This document shows, piece after piece, positions 54,827 to 64,000 of a stretch of 64,000 bases of DNA (within the stretch, counting starts at the first letter, position 1; the number at the start of each line of letters is the position of its first letter). Made by a program: the position numbers and the translations under genes. The DNA is taken from contig NZ_LR594487.1 of the NCBI RefSeq assembly GCF_901686465.1, forward strand, positions 2,407,795-2,471,794. The letters run 5' to 3'. A model generated the notes under the pieces. That model did not search any database and was not told the DNA's origin. It saw nothing but the letters and a program-made list of their open reading frames with translations. The DNA comes from Halorubrum sp. DM2 (GTDB lineage: Archaea; Halobacteriota; Halobacteria; Halobacteriales; Haloferacaceae).

Positions 54827-54940
54827 ATGCGTGACATTGACCCGGACACGTTGATGTTGGTGGCGGGCGTGGTGATCTCGCTGATCGCGCTCGCGGAGCT
54901 GTATCCGCTCTGGAAACGTCGCAAAACCGACCGACGGTGA
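54827..54940 (+). CDS. Tiny membrane protein (37 aa)
   Basis: MRDIDPDTLMLVAGVVISLI continues to ALAELYPLWKRRKTDRR: one membrane helix with a basic C-terminal end, which by the positive-inside rule would be cytoplasmic. The ATG at 54827 is preferred. The frame upstream is Arg-rich and includes three copies of CACGAACCG (54772-54798), apparently promoter-region repeats. There is no strong TATA box. Convergent with the S9 peptidase gene. Confidence 0.55.
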   Translation: MRDIDPDTLMLVAGVVISLIALAELYPLWKRRKTDRR

Positions 54941-54994
54941 CCGGCGTCTCGTCCGCGAGCCCGACTTCGGCGGCGACGGGCCGGGCGGTGCCCG

Positions 54995-56800
54995 TCAGAC
55001 GTGTTCCGCGAGGAAGTCGACGATCCCGCGGTACGCCTCGATGCGGTTCTCCAGTTTCGCGAAGCCGTGCCCCTCGTCGTCGAAGATCAGCTTCCGGACG
55101 GGAACGCCCTGCTCGCGAGCCTTCTCGACGATCTGTTCGGCCTCGCCGACCGGGACCCGCGGGTCGTTCTCGCCGTGGAGGACGAAGAGGGGGGCCTCGA
55201 TCCGGTCGATGTTGTTGATCGGCGAGACCGACTCGAGGAACTCCCGGTCCTCCGCCAGCGAGCCGTACTCGGCCTCGCGCAGCGAGCGCCGCCAGTCGCC
55301 GGTGTTTTCGAGGAACGTGACGAAGTTCGCGATGCCGACGATGTCGACGCCGGCGGCCCACAGCTCCGGGTACTCCGTCAGCGACGCGAGCACCATGAAG
55401 CCGCCGTAGGAGCCGCCCATCGCGACGATCCGGTCCGGGTCGACCTCGGGGTGGTCGTGGAGCCACCCGACGCCCTCGCGGATGTCCTTCACCGAGTCCA
55501 TCCGCTTTTCCACGTCGTCGAGCCCCGAGTACGCCTTCCCGTACCCCGAGGAGCCGCGGACGTTCGGCTCGAAGACGGCGTACCCGTTGTTCAACAGGTA
55601 CTGCGTGACCGACGCGAAGGAGGGCCGCCGCTGTGACTCCGGCCCGCCGTGGATGTCGACGACGACGGGGTACCCGGACTCGGGCGGCTCCGTCTCCGGC
55701 ACGGAAAAGAACGCCGGGATGTCCCTTCCGTCGAAGGTGGGGTAGTGAACCAGTTCGCGCTCGACGAACGAGTCGCGCGGGATCCCCGCGGTCGAGGCAC
55801 GTGTCCACCGCTCCGCCTCGCCGGTGGCCGCGTCGACGACGTAGACGTTCGCGTTGTGGGTGCTGCCCGTCGCGGTCACCGCGAACCGGTCGCCCTCGGG
55901 GCCGAAGCTCACGCCGCCGGCGACGCCGTCCGGGAGGTCCGGTTCGGGGAACTCGTCGATCCGGTCGGGCGCGACGAGTTCGCCGACCGTGAGTTCGGTG
56001 TAGCCGTCGACGTTCCGGGAGTAGACGAGCCGGCGCGAGTCCTCCTCGACCGCGACGCCGTCGACGTTCCACTCGCCGCCGTCGGCGACGACGGCGAACT
56101 CGCCGGTGGCGAGGTCGAGCCGCTCCAGGCGGAGCGTGTCGCTCTCGCGGTCGGTGACGAGGTAGACGCCCTCGCCGTCCGGTCCCCACTCGGGGCTGCT
56201 GTAGCGGGCGTCGCCCTCGTGGGGCGTGTGGTGGGTCAGATCGCCGGTCGCGAGATCGAGGGTGTAGAGGTCGTGGTCGAACGAGGAGTGCGCCTCGTGG
56301 ACGATCAGGCGGTCGTCGCTCGGCGACCAGCCGGCGACCGAGAGCCAGCCGTCGCCCTCGTGGACCAACTCGGCGTCGTCGCCGGTCTCGTCGCGGCCCT
56401 GAACGTAGACGTCGAAGACGGCCTCGTCGCGGCGGTTCGACGCGAACGCGAACCGGTCGCCGGTCGAGTCCCACCCGCCCCACCGGTGTTTCGCCTCGGG
56501 CATCGCCGTCAGGTCGGTGATCGCGCCCGACTCGTAGTCGAGCCGGTACAGCTGCGCGCGCTCGTTGCCGCCCTCGTCCATGCCGAAGACGGCCTCGGAC
56601 CGCTCCGGCGAGGAGTCGACGAAGGAGACGGACTCCTCGAAGAAGGTGTGCTGTTCGGGCCACGACTCCGGCTCGCGGACCGACCACACCTGCCCCGTCC
56701 CGGTCGTGTTGAGGAGGAACGAGAGGCGGCCGTCGGGACCGAGGTCGGCACCGCCCGCGTTCCGCACGTTCAGGTAGCGCTCGATGTCGTACTGTCGCAT
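54995..56800 (-). CDS. S9-family (prolyl oligopeptidase-type) serine peptidase
   Basis: 601 residues. The N-terminal beta-propeller (about 1-340) has repeated strand motifs such as DGRLSFLLNTTGTGQVWSVR and WGGWDSTGDRFAFASNRRD. The alpha/beta-hydrolase domain (about 350-601) carries the triad: Ser in GGSYGGF (about 463), Asp in LHGENDPRVP, His in DDEGHGFAKLENR. This combination is acylaminoacyl-peptidase or dipeptidyl-peptidase-like. No signal peptide, so it degrades peptides in the cytoplasm. Single gene. Confidence 0.92.
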   Translation of the reverse strand: MRQYDIERYLNVRNAGGADLGPDGRLSFLLNTTGTGQVWSVREPESWPEQHTFFEESVSFVDSSPERSEAVFGMDEGGNERAQLYRLDYESGAITDLTAMPEAKHRWGGWDSTGDRFAFASNRRDEAVFDVYVQGRDETGDDAELVHEGDGWLSVAGWSPSDDRLIVHEAHSSFDHDLYTLDLATGDLTHHTPHEGDARYSSPEWGPDGEGVYLVTDRESDTLRLERLDLATGEFAVVADGGEWNVDGVAVEEDSRRLVYSRNVDGYTELTVGELVAPDRIDEFPEPDLPDGVAGGVSFGPEGDRFAVTATGSTHNANVYVVDAATGEAERWTRASTAGIPRDSFVERELVHYPTFDGRDIPAFFSVPETEPPESGYPVVVDIHGGPESQRRPSFASVTQYLLNNGYAVFEPNVRGSSGYGKAYSGLDDVEKRMDSVKDIREGVGWLHDHPEVDPDRIVAMGGSYGGFMVLASLTEYPELWAAGVDIVGIANFVTFLENTGDWRRSLREAEYGSLAEDREFLESVSPINNIDRIEAPLFVLHGENDPRVPVGEAEQIVEKAREQGVPVRKLIFDDEGHGFAKLENRIEAYRGIVDFLAEHV

Positions 56801-56985
56801 GCTACTCGGTTCTGCGCGTGCCGTGAAACCGTTTCGGGTGACGGAATCCGCGCCGCGACTCCGGCTCCGGCCCGCGTCTCGGCCCCGGTCTGACCCGCGC
56901 CGCCGCGCCGTTGCGTCCGGCGGTCAACACGTCGTCCCGCCCGGATGCCGTGTCTTTTTACCGGCTGCCCCCGTGCGGTCGGCGT

Positions 56986-58035
56986 ATGCGCGTCGCGTTC
57001 GTCTCGCTTTTCGCCCCCGGACACGGGGAGACCCCGGCGCGGACGCGAACGCTCCGAACCGCCCGCGGCCTCGCCGACCGCGGCCACGACGTGGTCTGGC
57101 TCTGCGCCCGCTGGTGGGGCGGCGACCACGACGCGTTCGAGGAGGACGGGATCGAGTACCGCTCGGTCACCGCCGAGCCGTCGCCGACCGGATTCGCCGC
57201 GAGGCTTCCGGTCGCGCTCCGGCGCGTCGCCCCCGACGTGGTCCACGCGGTCAACAGCCCGCCGACGCCCGCGCTCGCCGCCATGGTCGCGGGGTCGCTC
57301 TCCCGGGTCCCGGTCGTCGTCGACTGGTGGCGCGACCACCCGGCCGACGCCCGCCGCTGGTACCGGCCGCTCGCGCGGCGCGCGGACGCCGTGACGGCCC
57401 CCTCGCGGACCACCAAGACCCGCGTCCGCGAACACGGGGCCGACGGCGACGACGTCCGCGTCCTCCCCGAGAGCATCGACTTCGACGCGGTCGAGTCGGC
57501 GGCCGTCGACGACCGCTTCGACGCGGTGTACTCGCGGCGGCTCGACCGCCACGCCAACGTCGAGACGTTCCTCCTCGGCCTCGCCGAGCTGCGCGGCCGC
57601 GACTGGACCGCGGCGGTGATCGGCGACGGCCCCGAGCGCGGACGGATCGAGGCGACCGCCCGCGACCTCCGGATCGACGACCGCGTCGAGTTCCTCGGGG
57701 ACCTGCCGACCGAAGACCGGATCCCGATATTCAAGGGTACGCACGTCGCGGTCGCGACCGCGACGTGGGAGACGTTCGCCACTGACCTGCTGTGGGCGGT
57801 CGCGTGCGGCTGCGTCGCCCTCGTCGAGTATCAGGCGGATTCGAGCGCGCACGAGCTGGTCGAGGGCCGCGAGCGCGGGCGGCTCGTGACGAGTCCGGCG
57901 GAGCTGGCCGACGAGTTCGTCGCGGTCGGCGACCTCGAACGCCGCGCGGTCGACCCCGAGTTCGCCGCCTACGACCACGGCGCGGTGATCGACCGCTACG
58001 TGACGCTGTACGAGGATCTGATCGGAGACGAGTAG
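56986..58035 (+). CDS. GT4-family glycosyltransferase
   Basis: 349 residues from ATG 56986. TATA-like TCTTTTTACC lies about 27 bp upstream, giving a leaderless start. The N-terminal Rossmann domain begins MRVAFVSLFAPGHGETPART. The donor-site motif includes VIGDGPERGRIEATARDL (about 205-222), RVEFLGDLPTEDRIPIFKG and a degenerate EX7E region (ETFATDLLWAVACGCVALVE). GT-B fold retaining enzymes of this group build polysaccharides, glycolipids or glycoproteins. The acceptor is unknown. Lies alone among unrelated genes. Confidence 0.87.
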   Translation: MRVAFVSLFAPGHGETPARTRTLRTARGLADRGHDVVWLCARWWGGDHDAFEEDGIEYRSVTAEPSPTGFAARLPVALRRVAPDVVHAVNSPPTPALAAMVAGSLSRVPVVVDWWRDHPADARRWYRPLARRADAVTAPSRTTKTRVREHGADGDDVRVLPESIDFDAVESAAVDDRFDAVYSRRLDRHANVETFLLGLAELRGRDWTAAVIGDGPERGRIEATARDLRIDDRVEFLGDLPTEDRIPIFKGTHVAVATATWETFATDLLWAVACGCVALVEYQADSSAHELVEGRERGRLVTSPAELADEFVAVGDLERRAVDPEFAAYDHGAVIDRYVTLYEDLIGDE

Positions 58036-58087
58036 ATCGCCGGTGTGCCGCGGACGACGGCGAAAAGGAGAACGGCGGCGTCGCGCG

Positions 58088-58726
58088 CTACGCCTGTTCC
58101 TGCCGGGTGATCGTCCCGCCGTACTTCATGAAGACGAACGCCAGCCCCAGCGTGCTCACCATCGCGATGAACGTCGCGATGCCCAGCGCACGGGCGGCGT
58201 CCGGGACGAACACCGCGTCCGAACTCCCGCCGCCGACGTCGACCGTGGCGATGTCCTCGCCGACGGCGATGCCGCCGTGCATGCCGACCGCGGTGTGGGG
58301 CACGCAGTGGTAGTGAGTGATGCCGGCGTCCTCGCTCGACGTCTCGTACTCGTAGGTGTACCCCTCCTCGCCGACGGGACTCCCGCTGTCGAGCGTTGCC
58401 GGGCCGCCGTCCTCGACCGTCTGGACGTTGTGGTCGCCGCCAGCGCCCGTCCACTCCCAGACGATCGTCGTCTCCTCGTCGACCCACACCAGCGTCGGGT
58501 CGAACGCGAGGCCCTGGTCGCCTGCGCCGACCGAGATGGTCACCGAGTCCTGGCCGCGGGCGTCGGTGTAGGACCCGACGTTCCCGCCCGACGCGGCGCT
58601 CGGCCAGTCGGGTTCCACTTCCTGTGCAGCCGCCGTCCCCGCCGTCGCCGTCGCCGCGCCGGCGGCGGCCGCCGCACCGCCGGCCGTCCGCATGAACGCG
58701 CGCCGAGAGACGTCGTCCGAACTCAT
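58088..58726 (-). CDS. Halocyanin-domain protein with C-terminal membrane anchor
   Basis: 212 residues. A Tat signal (SRRAFMRTAGGAAAAAG) without lipobox starts the protein. The cupredoxin domain (about 45-165) has His in GGDHNVQTVEDGG, and Cys, His in THYHCVPHTAVGMHGGI with Met as the fourth ligand. A transmembrane helix closes it (about 183-203: GIATFIAMVSTLGLAFVFMK). The anchored form resembles blue-copper proteins tied to haloarchaeal terminal oxidases. The copper site is complete. No oxidase gene is adjacent. Confidence 0.88.
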   Translation of the reverse strand: MSSDDVSRRAFMRTAGGAAAAAGAATATAGTAAAQEVEPDWPSAASGGNVGSYTDARGQDSVTISVGAGDQGLAFDPTLVWVDEETTIVWEWTGAGGDHNVQTVEDGGPATLDSGSPVGEEGYTYEYETSSEDAGITHYHCVPHTAVGMHGGIAVGEDIATVDVGGGSSDAVFVPDAARALGIATFIAMVSTLGLAFVFMKYGGTITRQEQA

Positions 58727-58915
58727 ACGCTCCGGTTCGTGACGGGCCGTAGTGAATATGTTGATCCGAACGCGGCGTCGACGACGATCCGAGGGCGAAC
58801 GGTCGGCGGCTCCGTTTCAGTTTCGGCCGTCACGCGACTGATAAATATTCGATAGCAGATCGGCGGTGATCACCACCGAAGCCCCAGCCGCTCGGCGGTA
58901 CGACGCGGTGGGCGT

Positions 58916-59204
58916 TTATAAATCGCCGATCGACACGGACACCACCGAAGCCCCAGCCGCGAGGACGGCGCACGCTCGCTGCGGTCCTCAGTCGCTCACT
59001 CCGTTCGCTCCCTGCGGTCCTTACGTCGCCTGCGCCCGCCTCGCGGCTGCCCCTTCGAGCCCCACCCCACACCGCGACCGCACAGCACCTCACGCCTCCC
59101 CAGCCTCGTCGGTCGCCGTCGCTTCGCTCCGGCGACCGACTCCCTCGCGCGGTGCTGCTTCGCGGCCGCCAGTGGCGGCCGCTCGCAGGCACGCGCCACC
59201 GCAC
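58916..59204 (-). repeat. Dispersed structured repeat, copy D with tail
   Basis: Minus strand, core 59204-58941. Stem 1: GCGGCCGCC/GGCGGCCGC (59162-59170/59174-59182), the same position and length as copy A but with a T-A pair changed to C-G. Stem 2: GTCGGTCGCCG/CGGCGACCGAC (59108-59118/59130-59140). Stem 3 pairs 17 of 19. A TATA-like CTTATAAA lies 11 bp before the start on the minus strand, as in copy A. The tail CGTGTCGATCGGCGATTTAT (58940-58916 region) is shared with copy C, and a second GGCTGGGGCTTCGGTGGT block follows at 58872-58892. The gap 58727-59255 holds nothing else. Confidence 0.8.
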
Positions 59205-59255
59205 AGTCATTTATAAGTATATATCGTCACAGCGGTCACGGATTTTAATTAGTTC

Positions 59256-60329
59256 TCATCTGCGGATTCGGTCCAGATCGTCGAGGAACGCCCGCAGCGT
59301 CGACCGCGTCACGTGCGGCATACACACCACGCGAAGCTCTCCGGTTCCGGTCCGCGATATCTTCCAGCCGGCCTCGCGGAGCGCCGCGAACTCGGACTCC
59401 GGGACCCCGGCCGCGACGAGCGGGAGTTCGGGGTCGACGACGTCGTACCCGCGGTCCGCGAGTTCCTCGGCGAGCCACGCGGCGTGGTCGGCCGCCAGTT
59501 CCGCGGCCTCGCGGTAGCCGTCGGGCCACAGCGCGTCCATCGCCGCGACCGCGCCCGCGACGCCCGCGCCGCTCCGGGTCCCGGTCAGCGTCGCCTGCGA
59601 CCGGGACTCCAGGTACGGCGTGTCGACCGCGAGCGCGTCGAGCGCGGCGTCCTCGCGAGCCAGCAGGCCGCCCGCCGGTACCGGTGCCTGTCCGAACTTA
59701 TGGGGGTCGATCGTCAGCGTGTCGACCGGCGCGTCGGCGAACGACCACGCGTGGTCGGTGAAGGGGAGGACGAACCCGCCCCACGCCGCGTCGACGTGGA
59801 ATCGCGCCCCGGTCTCCTCGGCGATCGCTGCCAGCTCCGGGATCGGGTCGACCCGGCCGTACTCCGTGGTGCCGGCGACGCCGACGACGAGCGCGGTGGC
59901 ATCGTCGACCGCGGCCGCGACCGCGTCGGTGTCGGCCCGGTAGTCGTCGTCGACGGGGACGGTCCGCAGCTCCACGTCGAGCAGCTCGGCGGCCTTGGTG
60001 AACGAGAAATGCGCGCTCTCCGGAGCGACGACGTTGACGTCGCGCGCGTCGTGTCGGTTCCGGGCCGACCGCACCGCTTGGACGTTCGCCTCGGTCCCGC
60101 CCGAAGTGACGTATCCCGCGGCATCGCTCGGGGTCGGGTGGTCGGCGAGCGTCGCGAGCCGCTCGACCGCCCGTTCCTCCAACTCCGCGACCGCCTCGTA
60201 GGTGGCGGGATCGCCGGGATTCGACGCGAGAAACCGCTCGGCGGCCGCGCGGGCGTCCGGGTGCGGCTCGGTACACATCGAGGAGAGCACCCGGTCGAAC
60301 GACTGCGGCTCCGGTTCCGGCCGTTGCAT
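59256..60329 (-). CDS. mfnA: Tyrosine/aspartate decarboxylase, PLP-dependent
   Basis: 357 residues from ATG 60329. The longer frame upstream is Ser/Arg-rich and rejected. Group II PLP decarboxylase: [11 protein letters not shown] substrate loop (about 18-28), PLP-contact [15 protein letters not shown] (about 68-82), [13 protein letters not shown] and Schiff-base Lys in [16 protein letters not shown] (about 212-216). In methanogens MfnA makes tyramine for methanofuran. In haloarchaea, which lack methanofuran, the likely role is aspartate decarboxylation to beta-alanine for coenzyme A. The substrate is inferred. Confidence 0.9.
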   Translation of the reverse strand: MQRPEPEPQSFDRVLSSMCTEPHPDARAAAERFLASNPGDPATYEAVAELEERAVERLATLADHPTPSDAAGYVTSGGTEANVQAVRSARNRHDARDVNVVAPESAHFSFTKAAELLDVELRTVPVDDDYRADTDAVAAAVDDATALVVGVAGTTEYGRVDPIPELAAIAEETGARFHVDAAWGGFVLPFTDHAWSFADAPVDTLTIDPHKFGQAPVPAGGLLAREDAALDALAVDTPYLESRSQATLTGTRSGAGVAGAVAAMDALWPDGYREAAELAADHAAWLAEELADRGYDVVDPELPLVAAGVPESEFAALREAGWKISRTGTGELRVVCMPHVTRSTLRAFLDDLDRIRR

Positions 60330-60405
60330 TCGCCCCCTATTGCCGGGGGCGGCTCTTACCCGTTCCGCTCCCGGCCGCGGCGGCGAGCAATCCCTTTCGA
60401 CGGCC

Positions 60406-62760
60406 TCAGCGGACCGAATCGAGCAGCAGCCGCTGTTCGGTCCGCTTGACCTCGTGTTGGACGTCGCGGACCGCGTCGATGTTCGCGGAGATGGAAGAGA
60501 CGCCCTTCTCGACGAGGAAGTTGACCATCTCGGGCTTCGAGCCGGCCTGGCCGCAGATGCTGGTGTCGACGCCGAGCTCACGGCACGTCTCGATCGTGTC
60601 GCCGATCAGCCGCAACACGGCCGGGTGAAGCTCGTCGAACCGGTCGGCGACGTGGCCGTTGTTGCGGTCGACCGCGAGCGTGTACTGCGTGAGGTCGTTG
60701 GTGCCGAAGGAGGCGAAGTCGATCCCCGCCTCGGCGAGGTCCTCGATCTGGAGCGCGCTGGCCGGCGTCTCGACCATCACGCCCCAGCGGTGCGTCTCGG
60801 GGTCGATCCCGGCCTCGCGCATGTGAACTTTGATCCCCTCGACGTCCGCGGCGTCGTTGACGAGGGGGAACATCACTTCGAGGTTGTCGTACCCCATCTC
60901 GTGGAGCCGCGCGAACGCGGCCAGCTCCTGCCGGAACGGCTCGGGCTTGTCGAGGCTCCGCCGGATCCCGCGCCAGCCGAGCATCGGGTTGGGTTCGACC
61001 GGCTCGCCGTCGCCGCCCTCCAGTTCGCGGAACTCGTCTGTCGGCGCGTCGATCGTCCGCACGCGGACCGGCCGGGGGTAGAACTCGTCGGCGACGCGCC
61101 GGACGCCCTCGACGAGCTCGTCCCGGTAGGCCGCCGCGCCGTGGTCGGCGATGTACTTCTCTGGGGTCTTCCCGAGCGACAGCACCATGTGTTCGATCCG
61201 GAGCAGCCCGACGCCGTCCGCGCCGGTCGCCGCGGCGCGCTCGGCCGCCTCCGGGATCGAGACGTTCACCTTCACCTCCGTCGCCGTCATCGGCTTGACG
61301 GGCGTCTCCGGGCGCGCGGCCTCCACCGGCTCGAACTCCTCGCCCGGCTCGGCCGACTCGGCTTCGCCCGCCCGGACCGTCCCCTTGTCGCCGTCGAGGG
61401 TGACGTGCTGGCCGTCTTCGAGGACCCGGGTCCCGTTGCCGGTCCCGACGACCGCGGGGACGCCGAGCTCTCGGGAGATGATCGCCGCGTGGCTCGTCAT
61501 CCCGCCCTCGTCGGTGACGATGCCGGCGGCGCGTTTCATCGCCGGCACCATGTCCGGCATCGTCATCTCCGTCACCATCACGTCGCCCTCCTGTACCTGA
61601 TCGAGCTGGTCGAGCTTGCGGACGATCCGGACGGTGCCGGAGACGGCCCCCGGGCTGGCTCCGAGCCCGTCGACGAGGAGGTCCGCGTCGTCCGCGCTCC
61701 CGTCGGTCGTTCGGCCCGCTCTATCGTCCGGCGAACCGAGTTCCGCCCCGCTCCCGTCGCTGTCGGCGGTCGCGGTGGTGCCCTCGGTGTCCTCGGGACC
61801 GTCCGCGTCCTCGCGGATCGTCGTGATCGGGCGCGACTGGAGCATGTATATCTCGCCGTCGTAGATCGCCCATTCGACGTCTTGGGGAGCGCCGTAGTGG
61901 TCCTCGACGCGCTCGCCGAGCGCGACGAGGTCGCCGATCTCGGCGTCGGAGAGCACCCGCGCCGTGCGGCGCTCCTCGTCGACGTCGAGCTGGACCGTCT
62001 CCCCGGTCTCCGCGTCTTTCACCATCTCGACCTTCTTGTCGGCGACGGTGACCTCGTCGACCGCGCTGCGCTCGCGGTCGTACACGTAGTTGTCTGGCGA
62101 GACGGTTCCGGAGACGACCGCCTCGCCGAGCCCCCACGCGGCCTCGATGGTGACCTGCGGGTCGCCCGTCGAGGGGTGGCTGGTGAACATCACGCCGGAC
62201 TTCTCGGCGTCGACCATCCGCTGGACGACGACCGCGATGTCGACCTCGTCGTGCGGGAACCCCCGCTGCTGCCGGTAGTAGATCGCCCGCTGGGTGAAAA
62301 GCGAGGCCCAGCACTCCTTGACGCGGCGGAGGAGGTCCTCCTCCCGGACGTTGAGGAACGTCTCCTGTTGCCCGGCGAACGAGGAGTCGGGGAGGTCCTC
62401 GGCCGTGGCGGACGAGCGGACCGCGACGAACGCCTCGTCGCCGTCCTCGCTCATCGCCCGGTACTGCTCTAGGATCTCCTCGCGCACCGACCCCGGGAAC
62501 GGCGTGTCGAGGATCAGCCGTTCCGCGGTCGCCTCGGCCTCGCGGAGCGCGGCGGAGTCCTCCGGATCGACGTCGACCGCGTCGAACAGCTCCTCGTCGA
62601 TCTCGGCCTCCTCGATGAACGTCCGGTACGTGCCCGCGGTGACGGCGAACCCCGGTGGCACCGGGAGGCCCGCACCGATGAGTTCGCCGAGCGACGCGGC
62701 CTTCCCGCCGACGGTCCCGACGTCGTCGGCGTCGACATCCTCCAGCAAGAGTACTGCCAT
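60406..62760 (-). CDS. ppsA: Phosphoenolpyruvate synthase
   Basis: 784 residues from ATG 62760 ([15 protein letters not shown]). The frame continues upstream for about 100 codons but is not protein-like there. Converts pyruvate + ATP to PEP + AMP + Pi for gluconeogenesis. N-terminal ATP-grasp domain ([20 protein letters not shown] ... [20 protein letters not shown]), swivel domain with phospho-His near 422 in [14 protein letters not shown], and C-terminal barrel with [15 protein letters not shown] and the PEP site [13 protein letters not shown]. An acidic insertion (about 330-365) is halophilic. It opposes pyk at 16748 in the PEP/pyruvate cycle. Confidence 0.95.
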   Translation of the reverse strand: MAVLLLEDVDADDVGTVGGKAASLGELIGAGLPVPPGFAVTAGTYRTFIEEAEIDEELFDAVDVDPEDSAALREAEATAERLILDTPFPGSVREEILEQYRAMSEDGDEAFVAVRSSATAEDLPDSSFAGQQETFLNVREEDLLRRVKECWASLFTQRAIYYRQQRGFPHDEVDIAVVVQRMVDAEKSGVMFTSHPSTGDPQVTIEAAWGLGEAVVSGTVSPDNYVYDRERSAVDEVTVADKKVEMVKDAETGETVQLDVDEERRTARVLSDAEIGDLVALGERVEDHYGAPQDVEWAIYDGEIYMLQSRPITTIREDADGPEDTEGTTATADSDGSGAELGSPDDRAGRTTDGSADDADLLVDGLGASPGAVSGTVRIVRKLDQLDQVQEGDVMVTEMTMPDMVPAMKRAAGIVTDEGGMTSHAAIISRELGVPAVVGTGNGTRVLEDGQHVTLDGDKGTVRAGEAESAEPGEEFEPVEAARPETPVKPMTATEVKVNVSIPEAAERAAATGADGVGLLRIEHMVLSLGKTPEKYIADHGAAAYRDELVEGVRRVADEFYPRPVRVRTIDAPTDEFRELEGGDGEPVEPNPMLGWRGIRRSLDKPEPFRQELAAFARLHEMGYDNLEVMFPLVNDAADVEGIKVHMREAGIDPETHRWGVMVETPASALQIEDLAEAGIDFASFGTNDLTQYTLAVDRNNGHVADRFDELHPAVLRLIGDTIETCRELGVDTSICGQAGSKPEMVNFLVEKGVSSISANIDAVRDVQHEVKRTEQRLLLDSVR

Positions 62761-63126
62761 TCGTGTACCTGAAGGATCCGTGAGACGACCTATGAAGCTT
62801 CCGGCGGACGTAACAATGAATAAAAGACAACTCGGACCCGAGTTATCTCCACGGACCGCGCCGTTTCGCGTTCTTTCACGGATATCGTCGTGGCATGGCG
62901 GTCTCCTCCGTCGCGCTCCACACGTGACGCAGTGAAGACGCCGTGGGTCGGCGGGATCATCCCGGGGAACATCTTGTTCCAACCACGTATTACACGTCCC
63001 GACGGTGATGAAAGCGGGAAACAGCCGTCGCAGTCGACACCGTGCGTACAAGCGAAACGGGGGCCGAAGCACCGGGGACAGCGAACCGACCTGCGGTTCG
63101 TACCCTTTCGAACGGGTCGTTTCCGC

Positions 63127-63183
63127 CTATACTTATCTCCCGTTTCGTGATTCGATCCTGTAACACGTTACAGGTCCTGTAAC
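63127..63183 (-). promoter_or_regulatory. Distal promoter with palindromic operator upstream of ppsA
   Basis: Perfect inverted repeat CCTGTAAC AC GTTACAGG (63157-63174) plus a third half-site CCTGTAAC (63176-63183). A TATA-like GATAAGTATAG (63127-63137, minus strand) lies on its ppsA-proximal side. Transcription from here would start near 63105, giving about 345 nt of untranslated leader before ATG 62760. A second TTTTATT (about 62820) may be a proximal promoter. The 468-bp gap 62761-63228 has no credible gene. The regulator is unknown. Confidence 0.5.
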
Positions 63184-63228
63184 ACCTGCCGCGGACGTAA
63201 AAGCGCCCGACGCACCGAGCTCCCGCCC

Positions 63229-63999
63229 TCAGTCGCCGCCGAGCCGTCGCCGCTCGTCGCGCAACAGCCGCTCCCAGAGCCCGAACAGCCGGCTGTCGAG
63301 ACCGTACGCCTCGTCGACGCGTCGGACCCAGCGGTCGTCGGCGAACAGGTGGCGCTGGAACCGTCGCACGTCGGGCGAGAGCCGGTCGCGGTCGCCGCCG
63401 TAGTACGAGAGCGACTCCTCGCGGGTCCGGGCGACGAGGCCGGCGGGAACGTCGATTCCGTCGGCGGCGGCGACGTGGTCGAACCACTCCAGATGGAGCA
63501 GCGAGTCGGCGAGGAGGAACCGCTCGCGGAAGCTGGAGACCCGCGACAGCGCCGGCGCGCCGTCGATGCGGACGTCGGTCGGCCGCGAGAACCGCGGCGC
63601 GGTCGCGGTCACTCCCGCTCCCTCCGCGACCGTCTCGACGACGCGTCGCAGTCGCCAGTCGGCGTACCGGATCGGCGCGATCAGCGCGAGTTCGTACCAC
63701 GTCGGCAGCCACTCGCAGTACGGCTCCGAGAACGCGCCGTCCGCGAGCAGCGTCGCCGCGACCGAGCGTGCCTCGGACGGCGTCAGGTCCGCGGGCGCGG
63801 TTCGGAGACGACGGACGATACCGTCGGAACCGAGGGCGTCGACGCCTGAAAATCCCATTCCCTCGGCGACCTCGGTCGTGTACGCGCGGCCGGCGGCGTA
63901 CCAGGCCGCGAAGTCGGCGGGCGTGGTCAGCCGCAGGAGTCGGAGAACCGTGATACGAACCGAAGGGACCGAGCCGAGATAACCGTTCGGGCCGGTTCG
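63229..63999 (-). CDS. Uncharacterised haloarchaeal protein, 5' end outside window
   Basis: The frame from the stop at 63229 is open to the window edge. An ATG at 63858 would give 209 residues (MGFSGVDALGSDGIVRRL). The 47 codons before it read like real protein (ITVLRLLRLTTPADFAAWYA and GRVYTTEVAEG) and contain no ATG, GTG or TTG, so the gene probably starts beyond 64000. The body is helical with PYCEWLPTWYELALIAPIRY and RFLLADSLLHLEWFDHVAAA, and ends with a basic RDERRRLGGD. No known family is recognised and no catalytic motif stands out. It ends 45 bp before the palindromic operator of the ppsA region. Confidence 0.7.
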   Translation of the reverse strand, partial: RTGPNGYLGSVPSVRITVLRLLRLTTPADFAAWYAAGRAYTTEVAEGMGFSGVDALGSDGIVRRLRTAPADLTPSEARSVAATLLADGAFSEPYCEWLPTWYELALIAPIRYADWRLRRVVETVAEGAGVTATAPRFSRPTDVRIDGAPALSRVSSFRERFLLADSLLHLEWFDHVAAADGIDVPAGLVARTREESLSYYGGDRDRLSPDVRRFQRHLFADDRWVRRVDEAYGLDSRLFGLWERLLRDERRRLGGD

Positions 64000-64000
64000 A

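Noticed and set aside
62790..62972. 60-codon minus-strand frame between ppsA and the distal promoter
   Set aside because: Composition is not halophilic, there is no spaced TATA box for its ATG, and it overlaps the likely proximal ppsA promoter.

Overview
The window is 64 kb of chromosome from a haloarchaeon (class Halobacteria), most like Halorubrum in gene content. Support for this comes from the very high GC, the acidic Asp/Glu-rich proteins, leaderless genes with a TATA-like box about 26 bp upstream of the start codon, archaeal information-processing genes (prefoldin, RpoP, L37Ae, Pcc1, TruD, Pth2), a halorhodopsin, halocyanins, and several families known only from haloarchaea. No tRNA, rRNA, CRISPR array or complete transposase gene was seen. 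The species assignment is an inference from gene content only.

Layout. 1-3052: end of an iron-siderophore ABC transporter with two DtxR-type boxes before its binding protein, a 58-residue gene missed by length cut-offs, and a haloarchaeal protein of unknown function. 3123-8932: starch module (TrmB-type regulator, GH13 amylase, divergent GH15 glucoamylase). 9396-13494: small DUF protein, hisF, GT2 glycosyltransferase, then the compact rpl37ae-rpoP-pcc1-pfdB-DUF3194 run. 13733-22062: REC-PAS histidine kinase, Thi4 thiazole synthase, pyruvate kinase, membrane proteins (NfeD, YIP1-like), dcd-thiR. 22380-31496: MetRS, small membrane proteins, VOC protein, riboflavin/F420-pathway reductase, a large coiled-coil protein, SppA, DUF373, AroE, CopD-like protein. 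31606-35636: HhH protein and a pabB-pabA-pabC operon in which pabB is broken. 35745-42205: Rieske, YkgJ, DapA-like, TRAM, methyltransferase, PPOX, wHTH and GMP synthase amidotransferase genes. 42342-51750: truD-pth2, halorhodopsin, phytoene desaturase, a Bat-like regulator, and a halocyanin/TauE-like/CcoI-like copper ATPase operon. 51813-64000: aldo-keto reductase, PAS histidine kinase, three tiny membrane proteins, S9 peptidase, GT4, a second halocyanin, MfnA, PEP synthase and one unknown gene cut by the window edge.

The most unusual feature is a dispersed, structured, non-coding repeat present four times (8966-9285 plus, 16359-16620 minus, 30648-30966 plus, 58916-59204 minus). Short blocks are invariant, while three stems at fixed positions change sequence but keep their pairing. 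That is the signature expected of a structured RNA or a folded DNA element. I could not match it to a family I know.

Two other short elements of about 261 bp (11662-11922 plus; 41394-41654 minus) look like non-autonomous IS200/IS605-type (PATE/MITE) elements. One of them supplies the last codons and stop of guaAa.

Functional links: TrmB-type control probably connects starch hydrolysis with the sugar-end enzymes pyk and ppsA also present here. ThiR (21051) probably controls thi4 (15321). The Bat-like regulator (47025) lies near hop and crtI, and hop has a Bat-UAS-like site upstream. The copper operon could serve the halocyanins and a heme-copper oxidase.
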